A DNA stretch of 64,000 nt from Mycolicibacterium sp. CBMA 234 (GTDB taxonomy: Bacteria; Actinomycetota; Actinomycetes; Mycobacteriales; Mycobacteriaceae), in the NCBI RefSeq assembly GCF_009729415.1, contig NZ_MPKW01000020.1, positions 1 to 64,000 on the forward strand, read 5' to 3'. Shown here piece by piece: positions 57,924 through 64,000 of the stretch. Under the pieces are notes generated by a model that did no database searches, was not told the DNA's origin, and saw only the letters and a program-made list of their open reading frames with translations. Every line of letters starts with the position of its first letter. Within the stretch, counting starts at the first letter, position 1. Made by a program: the position numbers and the translations under genes.

Positions 57924-58628
57924 CTACAGCGGGTTGGTGCCGTCGGCGATCTGCTGGGTGAGCGCATTGTGCACTTGATAGCTGATGGCGCCCATCCAGA
58001 TCGCAAACGCGGCCAGCGGGATGTAGATGCCGACGATCCCGTTCCAAGCGAACGGGCCGGTCTTGAAGAACAGCACCAGGCCGGCGGGCGTGATCAGGAT
58101 TGCGGCCCACGCGGTGAGGTAGCCGAGCCAGCGAGGCAGGATGGGCCGGGGCCCACGGTCGATGAAGATCGCCGCGACAATGCACCACATCTGAACCCAC
58201 AGCGACCAGATCACCGTGACGAACAGAATCCAGCCGACGTCGTGCAGCGCCTCGGTGACCTCGGCAGCGCGTCCGTCGAACCGGAAAGCGGCTGCCATCC
58301 ACACGCCGATCGGTGTGATGAATTCCAAGGACAGGAGCCCGCAGGAGACCAGCTGGGTGGCCGCCAAAGCCCGCGCGCCGTCGATTCGCTTCAGCTGGCC
58401 GGAAATCGCTGCGGCCCAGGGCACCAGCAGCGCGGAGGCCGCCATCACAATGACCAGGCCGAGTTTGATCATGGTGGTGTTGTCGGCATAGAGGTGGCGG
58501 ATTTCCTCGGCCGAGGCGCTCGGTCGCGACGGCGGGAAGAAGCCCATGACAAAGATGAACGTGGCGAACCAGATCAGGACCATCAGCGGCCCGGTCCAGA
58601 TCAGGACGCGCTGGACGCGTGCTTCCAT
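57924..58628 (-). CDS. Polytopic membrane protein, family A (copy 4 of 4)
   Basis: About 234 aa from ATG 58628 (GAAGGAAA upstream). Seven helices. Family A marks: IFVMGFFPPSRPSASAEEIR, TMIKLGLVIVMAASALLVPW, ISGQLKRIDGARALAATQLV, then PRPILPRWLGYLTAWAAILI and FFKTGPFAWNGIVGIYIPLA. It is cotranscribed with the cytochrome-oxidase-like subunits III and IV (29 bp gap), which hints that family A proteins interact with electron-transfer or oxygen-handling membrane components. Confidence 0.75.
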   Translation of the reverse strand: MEARVQRVLIWTGPLMVLIWFATFIFVMGFFPPSRPSASAEEIRHLYADNTTMIKLGLVIVMAASALLVPWAAAISGQLKRIDGARALAATQLVSCGLLSLEFITPIGVWMAAAFRFDGRAAEVTEALHDVGWILFVTVIWSLWVQMWCIVAAIFIDRGPRPILPRWLGYLTAWAAILITPAGLVLFFKTGPFAWNGIVGIYIPLAAFAIWMGAISYQVHNALTQQIADGTNPL

Positions 58629-58657
58629 TCGTGAATTTCCTTCAGGAATAAGAGCAT

Positions 58658-58966
58658 TCAGCCGGCGAGGTAGAAGCCGGAGGTGAGGATGAAGGTGATC
58701 ACGCACCAGACCTCAAGTACCGCCCGAAGTGCCAGTGGCGCGTCTTTGAGGTCCATGAAGTACAGGCCGATGTACCGAATCTTGATAAACGCGATCGCCA
58801 GGATGATCAGAGCGGTCGCAGTGGCGTTGTCGACGATTCGGTGGTGGGTGCCGAGGGCCCACGACACAGCGGTGGCTGTGACCAGGACGAACCACACCAC
58901 GGTGGCTGACGATGTGAGTAGATCCGCGGTGCCGCGAGCTGTGTTTGACTGAGTGGTCATTGCCAT
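58658..58966 (-). CDS. Cytochrome c oxidase subunit IV-like protein (COX4_pro)
   Basis: 102 aa, three helices: ATVVWFVLVTATAVSWALGT, ATALIILAIAFIKIRYIGLY and VLEVWCVITFILTSGFYLAG. The motif AFIKIRYIGLYFMDLKDAPL is the subunit IV signature (KxxxVxxxFMEL type). ATG 58966 overlaps the subunit III stop as TGATG. Subunits III and IV occur here without the catalytic subunits I and II, as in NorE/NorF-like pairs beside other membrane enzymes. Confidence 0.85.
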   Translation of the reverse strand: MAMTTQSNTARGTADLLTSSATVVWFVLVTATAVSWALGTHHRIVDNATATALIILAIAFIKIRYIGLYFMDLKDAPLALRAVLEVWCVITFILTSGFYLAG

Positions 58967-59577
58967 CACCGAACCAGAAAGATCAAGGGGAACAAGACGA
59001 TCCACAGCAGGTCGACCATGTGCCAGAAGCATGCGCCGCCTTCGAAAAAGGCGAACTTGCCCTTGGACATGCCGGGCTTGCGGGCCAGCGCGAACAGGCC
59101 GCCCAATACTCCGAGGCCGATCAACAGATGGAAGGCGTGCAGGCCTGTCAGTACGAAGTAGTACATGAAGAATTCGCTGGTCTGCGGGGTGATGCCGTGG
59201 CTGATCTTCTCGCCGTACTCGAGCGCCTTGATCACCAGGAATCCGACACCGCACAACCACGCCGACACAATGAACCGCCTAGCCAGTGCCTGGTGGGCGC
59301 CCGACCTGATTGCTCGCACCGCCATGACGACGCACAGTGAACTGACCAGCAGCAGAACGGTATTGATCGCTCCGAAGTTGGCGTTGAGTGCGGCTTGGTC
59401 ATGCGCGAACTGGGCCGGGTTTGATCTGCGGGCATTGAGAAAGACGCAGAACAGCACGGCGAAAACGCTCATATCGCCGAAGATCAGGATCCACACCCCG
59501 AGTTCACCGGGGATGTGTCGCTGTTTGGGTGCTGCGCTGGGGGCCGGCGCGTCTGTGACGGGGTCGATCACCGCCAT
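58966..59577 (-). CDS. Cytochrome c oxidase subunit III-like protein (NorE-like)
   Basis: 203 aa, five helices. Landmarks: GELGVWILIFGDMSVFAVLF near residue 25, FVLTGLHAFHLLIGLGVLGG and the ending FEGGACFWHMVDLLWIVLFP then LIFLVR. These are the COX3/NorE motifs (GLHxxHxxxG; WHxVDxxW). ATG 59577 with GAGGAG 7 nt upstream. First gene of the operon III-IV-family A-TetR. Without subunit I it cannot reduce oxygen itself; a role as accessory to another oxygenase or to a remote oxidase is likely. Confidence 0.88.
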   Translation of the reverse strand: MAVIDPVTDAPAPSAAPKQRHIPGELGVWILIFGDMSVFAVLFCVFLNARRSNPAQFAHDQAALNANFGAINTVLLLVSSLCVVMAVRAIRSGAHQALARRFIVSAWLCGVGFLVIKALEYGEKISHGITPQTSEFFMYYFVLTGLHAFHLLIGLGVLGGLFALARKPGMSKGKFAFFEGGACFWHMVDLLWIVLFPLIFLVR

Positions 59578-59633
59578 GTGTAGCTCCTCACCGTTGAGTG
59601 AACATCGTGCTCTACGTCACTGTATCAACTCAT

Positions 59634-59658
59634 ACGACAACATGACAATAGTTGTCGT
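59634..59658. promoter_or_regulatory. Perfect inverted repeat ACGACAAC-N9-GTTGTCGT
   Basis: Perfect 8-bp arms, 57 bp upstream of the subunit III start. Good TetR-type operator for the regulator at the end of the same operon. Its right arm runs into the octamer repeat. Confidence 0.65.
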
Positions 59659-59693
59659 GCTGTCGTGCTGTCGTGCTGTCGTGCTGTCGTGCT
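59654..59693. repeat. Five tandem copies of the octamer GTCGTGCT
   Basis: Five exact 8-bp units followed by a degenerate sixth (GTCATGTG). It lies just upstream of the operator in the promoter region of the subunit III operon. Slippage could change copy number. Confidence 0.9.
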
Positions 59694-59712
59694 GTCATGT
59701 GAACCGCCCCCA

Positions 59713-59780
59713 ATGATGAATGTGCCGCCCACCGGGAGAACTTTCGGCGAAAGTTCAACGGTAGGCGGCACTTTCATCAT
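59713..59780 (-). terminator. 68-bp hairpin between two leftward operons
   Basis: Outer arms of 22 bp pair 20 positions (ATGATGAA-GTGCCGCC-ACCG type) and the centre AACTTTC-GGC-GAAAGTT pairs perfectly. It follows the racemase stop (59807) on the minus strand, so it probably terminates that operon. Confidence 0.65.
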
Positions 59781-59806
59781 GGCAACCGCAACCAGGTGTA
59801 CTTGTC

Positions 59807-60991
59807 TTACCCGCCGGCGAGCACGTCTGCGTCCGTGGGTATCTGCACGACGCCTTCCGCGATGAGGCGGTCGGCATCGTCAATCGCCCAGTCGCGCAAC
59901 ACATCGGCACCATCTGCGCCGACAGCGGGCGGGGGAGTGGGCGTCTGCGCCGTTGTCCTGCTGAAGCGTGGCGCAGGTGCGGGCTGGACCAATCCGTCGA
60001 CGTCGATGAATGTTCCGCGCTCGGCGAGATGCGGGTGGCGAGAGGCCTCGGTCAGTGAAAGTACCGGTGCCACACAGGCATCGGTGCCCTCGAACACTGC
60101 GGCCCATTCCGCGCGAGTGCGGGAGGCAAACGCCGTTGTTATGGCCTCCCGCAACTCTGCCCACCCGGAGGGGTTCTGCCGCAAGGCTGCGGTCTCTTCG
60201 GAAAGTCCCAGCAGACGCGTGAATTCGGCGTAGAACTTCGGCTCCAATGCGCCGACGGCCATCCACTCGCCGTCCGAGGTCTGGTAGGTGTCGTACCACG
60301 GGACCCCGGTGTCCAGGAAGTTCGTGCCTCTTTGGTCCTGCCACTGTCCCGCGGCCATCAGCCCATGCAGAATCCCGGTCAGCGAGCTGGCGCCGTCGAC
60401 GATCGCCGCATCGACCACCTGGCCGCGGCCGGACCGAGACGCCTCCCACACCGCCGCCAGTACGCCCATGACGAGAAATGTTGAGCCACCGCCGAAGTCG
60501 CCGACGAGGTTCACCGGCGGGACGGGCGCTTCGCCCGCCCGGCCGATCGCGCCGAGAGCGCCGGTGATCGCGATGTAGCCGATGTCGTGACCCGCGGTCG
60601 GAGCCAGCGGCCCGGTCTGTCCCCAGCCCGTCATGCGGCCATAAACGAGCCGCGGGTTGACGTCCCAGCAATCGGCTGGGCCGAGCCCGAGCCGTTCGGT
60701 GACGCCGGGCCGGAAACCTTCCAGCAGCACATCGGCTTTGGCGGCCATCGCCAACACGGTTTTCACCCCGTCTGGACGCTGGAGGTCCACCACGATCGAG
60801 CGGCGGTTGCGGCGCAGCACGTCTTTCTCGGCCGGCACGCCACTGGCCGGCGGCCCGGGGCGTTCGACTCGGACGACGTCGGCACCCATGTCTGCAAGCA
60901 GCATGGCGGCGTAGGGCCCGGGGCCGATGCCGGCAAGCTCGATCACCTTCAGCCCGTGGAGGGGCCCTCGGCTGGTATCCGTGTCACTCAC
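59807..60991 (-). CDS. Alpha-methylacyl-CoA racemase (family III CoA-transferase fold)
   Basis: 394 aa. It reads as a racemase rather than a transferase: GWGQTGPLAPTAGHDIGYIA has the catalytic His, GQVVDAAIVDGASSL the catalytic Asp, and MAVGALEPKFYAEFTRLLGL the family Glu. It interconverts (2R)- and (2S)-methylacyl-CoA, required before dehydrogenation of methyl-branched chains such as pristanic acid or sterol side chains. GTG 60991 overlaps the ligase stop as GTGA. Last gene of the operon aldehyde dehydrogenase, acyl-CoA ligase, racemase. Confidence 0.93.
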   Translation of the reverse strand: MSDTDTSRGPLHGLKVIELAGIGPGPYAAMLLADMGADVVRVERPGPPASGVPAEKDVLRRNRRSIVVDLQRPDGVKTVLAMAAKADVLLEGFRPGVTERLGLGPADCWDVNPRLVYGRMTGWGQTGPLAPTAGHDIGYIAITGALGAIGRAGEAPVPPVNLVGDFGGGSTFLVMGVLAAVWEASRSGRGQVVDAAIVDGASSLTGILHGLMAAGQWQDQRGTNFLDTGVPWYDTYQTSDGEWMAVGALEPKFYAEFTRLLGLSEETAALRQNPSGWAELREAITTAFASRTRAEWAAVFEGTDACVAPVLSLTEASRHPHLAERGTFIDVDGLVQPAPAPRFSRTTAQTPTPPPAVGADGADVLRDWAIDDADRLIAEGVVQIPTDADVLAGG

Positions 60992-62766
60992 GCGTAGAGA
61001 TCCTCAATTTCCTTGGCGTACTTCACATTGATCACACGGCGCTTCACCTTGGCGGTCGGAGTCAGCTCGTCGCTGTCTGGCAGCCACACCGTCGGCAGGA
61101 TGATGAACTTCTTGATCTGCTCGTTGTTGTTGAGCCGCTTGTTGCCACGCTCGACGGCCGATGCCACTTCCTGGTGAATCTCGGGCGTGGTGACCAAGTC
61201 TTCGAGTGGCCTATCCGCCAGCCCCAGCCGCTTGGCGTAGGTGGCCAGTGCCTCGGGATCGAGGGCAACCAAACCGGTTACGTAACTACGGCGGTCACCG
61301 ATGGCGACCAACTGCCCGATCAATGAACTCTCGCCCTTGACCGCGGATTCGATGACGGCCGGCGACATGTTCTTTCCCGCGGAGTTGATGATCAACTCTT
61401 TCTTGCGGTCGACGATGCTGACAAAACCGTTCTCGTCGATGGTCGCGACATCGCCCGTGCGCAACCAACCGTCGGCGTCGATCGTGTCGGCTGTCGCCTC
61501 CGGCTGGTGCCGGTAACCGATGAAGTTGAGGTCGGATCGGACCAGCAGCTCACCGTCGGCCTCCAGGCGAACCTCCACACCGGGCAACGGCTTTCCGGCA
61601 CTTCCCGATTTGAAGTCGTCCACCTGATTGAACACATTCAGGCAGCCTTCGGTGAGCCCGTAGGCCTCCAGCATCGGTACGCCGACAGCCCGGAAGAACT
61701 GCGAGAGTTCGGGAGTCGACGGGGCACCACCGACGAACGCGCTCTTCATCCGGTCCAGGCCCACTTGCGCGAGGATCGGCTTTAACAGGGCAGTCGCTTC
61801 GGCATAGTCGGCGTCGAGCGCGGCATCGGTGGTCCCAGCCCCGTCCGCGGCCCTCGTGTGCGCCAAGCCGGTTTCGATAGCCTGCTCCAACGCGATACGA
61901 CGATCGTCGGGCTGATTCTGGACCAATGCCTCGATCGCAACTTGCAGCTTTTCCCAGAAGCGGGGCACTGCGAAGAACGAATCCGGCCGCACGCCTGTCA
62001 CCGCGGTCAGGAGCTGCCGCATGTCTGGACACGTGGTGACCGTCGGGCCGTAGGCTAATGCCATGTAGTGCACCGTAATTCGTCCACCGGCGTGCGCCAT
62101 CGGCAGGAACGAGATGATGTTTTCGGTCGATAGCGGCAGCGCCGCATCCATGGCGCGCATTGCGGACATCATGTTGTGATGCGAATACTGGGCCGCTTTG
62201 GGCGGTCCCGTGGTCCCCGAAGTGAAAATCACGGTGAGCAGGTCGCCGGGCTGCACCGATTGCCACGCCGCATCGAAATCGAATGCGGGATCGCCGGACT
62301 CCTCGAGCTCGCGCAGTGAGGCAGTCCCTTCCTGCGCCTCACCGTCGACGACGACGATGTGCCGGACCTGGTCGCCGAGCGCCTTCGCAGCCTCGCGCAC
62401 CTTGTCGAGGAACTGCAGTTCCGTGACGACCATGGTCGCGTCCGCCATCCGGATCTGATGCTCGATCTGCTCTGCCGGCGCACTGTTGAAGATCGCGAAC
62501 GGTGCGGCCCCAATGTGATTGGCGGCGTAGTCGATGACGTGGCATTCGATCGTGTTGGGCAGCACCAGGGCAATGGTGTCGCCGTGCCCGATGCCGAACG
62601 ATGCCAGCCCGGCGGCCGTGCTGCGGACACGTTCACCGAGTTCGGCCCAGCTGTACCGCTCGCTGTCGTCGATCGTCCGGAATGCGGTCTTTTCGGGATA
62701 GGTGGCTACCGTGCGCTGGAACGCCTCGGCGACAGTGCCGGCTTCCAGTGGAGTCGGCTGGCTCAT
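60988..62766 (-). CDS. Long-chain acyl-CoA synthetase (AMP-binding, FadD-like)
   Basis: 592 aa. ATG 62766 overlaps the aldehyde-dehydrogenase stop as TGATG; the frame is open upstream to 62985 but over that gene. AMP-binding motif VIFTSGTTGPPKAAQYSHHN, then AYGLTEGCLNVFNQ, DGWLRTGDVATIDENGFVSI, VDRKKELIINSAGKNMSPAV and the C-terminal LTPTAKVKRR with catalytic Lys. The insertion of ~30 residues after WEKLQ is typical of long-chain (FACL/bubblegum-type) synthetases. Activates the acid produced by the aldehyde dehydrogenase; the racemase uses the product. Confidence 0.94.
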   Translation of the reverse strand: MSQPTPLEAGTVAEAFQRTVATYPEKTAFRTIDDSERYSWAELGERVRSTAAGLASFGIGHGDTIALVLPNTIECHVIDYAANHIGAAPFAIFNSAPAEQIEHQIRMADATMVVTELQFLDKVREAAKALGDQVRHIVVVDGEAQEGTASLRELEESGDPAFDFDAAWQSVQPGDLLTVIFTSGTTGPPKAAQYSHHNMMSAMRAMDAALPLSTENIISFLPMAHAGGRITVHYMALAYGPTVTTCPDMRQLLTAVTGVRPDSFFAVPRFWEKLQVAIEALVQNQPDDRRIALEQAIETGLAHTRAADGAGTTDAALDADYAEATALLKPILAQVGLDRMKSAFVGGAPSTPELSQFFRAVGVPMLEAYGLTEGCLNVFNQVDDFKSGSAGKPLPGVEVRLEADGELLVRSDLNFIGYRHQPEATADTIDADGWLRTGDVATIDENGFVSIVDRKKELIINSAGKNMSPAVIESAVKGESSLIGQLVAIGDRRSYVTGLVALDPEALATYAKRLGLADRPLEDLVTTPEIHQEVASAVERGNKRLNNNEQIKKFIILPTVWLPDSDELTPTAKVKRRVINVKYAKEIEDLYA

Positions 62767-64000
62767 CAGCTGTCCTTCGGTTTGAGCCCGAGCCGGCGAC
62801 GCCAGTCGTGCATTTCCAGGAGTCGCAGCACCCTGCTGGTGATCGCTGCCTTGCCCGGACTGTATGGGTACCAGTGCATTTCGGTGTCGAGGTGGATCTT
62901 CTCGCTCACCACGGCTTGCTGGCGGCAGTACTTGCGCACCCCGTAGGCCCCGCCCATGCGGTTGCCGAGACCGGATTCCTTCCAACCGCCCATCGGCAGC
63001 GGGAACTGGAAGACGTGGGTCATCGCGTTGTTGATGTTGACGCCGCCGGCCTCGATGCGTGTGCTCACGCGCTCGGCGCGCTCCTTCGAGGCTGTCCAGA
63101 CACTGCTGGCCAGTCCGAAGTTGCTGTCATTGGCCAGTTCGACGGCCTCGTCCTCGCTGGACACCTTCATGATCGGCAGCAGAGGACCGAACGTCTCCTC
63201 GCGCATGCAGTCCATGGTGTGGTCCACGTCGACCAGTACCGTTGGCGGATAGAACAGTCCGTGCTCGGCGCGCTTCCCGCCGGTCAGGACACGAGCACCC
63301 TTCGCGACGGCGTCGGCAACGTGGCGCTCGACGATCGCCATTTGGGCGTCGTTGGCCAACGCACCGAATTCGGTCGAGAAGCTCCCCTGCGGGTCATGGC
63401 CCTGGCGGAGCTTCTGCACTTCATCAACGAGACGTGAGGTGAATTCGTCGTACACCGGCTCCTCGACGTAAATGCGCTCCACCGCAACGCACGACTGGCC
63501 CGAGTTGAACAAGCCGCCCCATACCGCTCCGCCGATGGCCCGCTTCATGGGTGCATCGGACAGCACGATCATTGCGTCATTGCCGCCGAGTTCGAGGCTG
63601 GCCGGGATAAGCCGTTCGGCGCAACGTATTCCGATCCGGCGTCCGGTGTTGGTGGAGCCGGTGAACTGCACCATGTCGACCAGGTCCACCACCGCCTTAC
63701 CGGTCTCGCCGCGCCCGGTGGCGCAACCGAGAACCTTGGGTGCACCGATCTCTTCGTTCCAGCCCCGGACACATTCGGCCCAACCCAGCGGCACTTCCTC
63801 CGACGGCTTGGTGAGGACGGTGCATCCAGCCATGAGGGCCTGCGGGACGTCGAGCATCGGCATGCCAAGCGGATAGTTCCAAGGACAGATAACGCCGACC
63901 AATTGGTACGGGCGGTAGCGAATCTTGAGGTTCTTGGTCATCGACGCCGGCCCGTGGGGGCTGCGAGTCTCGTCTGCAAGGAACTCTTCGCTGTGCTTGG
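62766..64000 (-). CDS. Aldehyde dehydrogenase (N-terminus beyond window)
   Basis: At least 411 aa; the frame continues in from the right edge (KHSEEFLADETRSPHGPASM precedes the internal Met at 63941), so the start lies outside. NAD-dependent ALDH: VGVICPWNYPLGMPMLDVPQ, VQFTGSTNTGRRIG, catalytic Glu in LELGGNDAMIVLSDA and nucleophile Cys in NSGQSCVAVERIYVEE. Later EETFGPLLPIMKVSSEDEAV and GGWKESGLGNRMG. It oxidises an aldehyde to the acid. The C-terminal 60 residues (YCRQQAVVSEKIHLDTEMHW) look like the succinate-semialdehyde/coniferyl branch. Overlaps the ligase gene by TGATG. Confidence 0.93.
   Translation of the reverse strand, partial: KHSEEFLADETRSPHGPASMTKNLKIRYRPYQLVGVICPWNYPLGMPMLDVPQALMAGCTVLTKPSEEVPLGWAECVRGWNEEIGAPKVLGCATGRGETGKAVVDLVDMVQFTGSTNTGRRIGIRCAERLIPASLELGGNDAMIVLSDAPMKRAIGGAVWGGLFNSGQSCVAVERIYVEEPVYDEFTSRLVDEVQKLRQGHDPQGSFSTEFGALANDAQMAIVERHVADAVAKGARVLTGGKRAEHGLFYPPTVLVDVDHTMDCMREETFGPLLPIMKVSSEDEAVELANDSNFGLASSVWTASKERAERVSTRIEAGGVNINNAMTHVFQFPLPMGGWKESGLGNRMGGAYGVRKYCRQQAVVSEKIHLDTEMHWYPYSPGKAAITSRVLRLLEMHDWRRRLGLKPKDS

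Noticed and set aside
58658..59577. Complete terminal oxidase
   Set aside because: Only subunit III- and IV-like proteins are present; no heme-copper subunit I or CuA subunit II in the window.
59654..59693. Octamer repeats considered as a CRISPR array
   Set aside because: Units are 8 bp and contiguous with no spacers; this is a simple tandem repeat.

Overview
The window looks like chromosomal DNA of a non-tuberculous Mycobacterium (Mycolicibacterium-type): it is GC-rich with many GTG/TTG starts and 4-bp ATGA/GTGA gene overlaps. It encodes marker families of the genus: an MceG/Mkl ATPase, Mce-associated membrane proteins, an MPT51/antigen-85-type protein, a WS/DGAT acyltransferase, an RpfA-type transglycosylase, F420-type LLM oxidoreductase, and many acyl-CoA and TetR genes. 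I see no rRNA, tRNA or CRISPR array.

Layout. 0-16 kb: acyl-CoA and kinase genes. These are an ACAD10/11-type acyl-CoA dehydrogenase, a double-domain class III CoA-transferase, a tandem-Phd protein with a Cys-rich tail, mceG, an APH-type kinase, a large LuxR regulator, a MarR regulator, a second dehydrogenase/CoA-transferase operon, an alpha/beta hydrolase, another kinase, a Crp paralogue and a DUF2834 protein. 16-23 kb: a leftward operon with two paralogous CrtC/DUF7065-like proteins around a kinase, a small partner, an LLM oxidoreductase and a SnoaL-like protein, headed by a double-TetR regulator. 23-30 kb: a patchwork of tiny overlapping genes, an RpfA-NlpC/P60 fusion, a truncated second copy of mceG, a MAB_1171c-like membrane protein, decayed remnants and a small secreted protein. 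It looks like an accessory or recombination-prone island.

30-59.6 kb is the most unusual part. It holds eleven polytopic membrane proteins in four paralogous families (A: four copies; B: two; AveC-like: three; D: two), interleaved with three CrtI/phytoene-desaturase-like FAD oxidoreductases, a Baeyer-Villiger monooxygenase, an orphan cytochrome-oxidase subunit III/IV pair, five TetR regulators, WS/DGAT, an MPT51-like esterase, an enoyl-CoA hydratase and two Mce-associated proteins. Several genes are translationally coupled, and strong palindromes lie at the promoters. The final operon (64.0-59.8 kb, leftward) encodes aldehyde dehydrogenase, acyl-CoA synthetase and alpha-methylacyl-CoA racemase, the order of steps needed to oxidise a methyl-branched (isoprenoid-like) aldehyde to a beta-oxidisable acyl-CoA.

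My working inference is that 30-64 kb is a membrane-embedded oxidative pathway for a hydrophobic, perhaps isoprenoid or polyketide-like, compound, linked to beta-oxidation. Direction (synthesis or breakdown) and substrate are not decided by the sequence. All family calls are from reading the protein sequences; no search was run.
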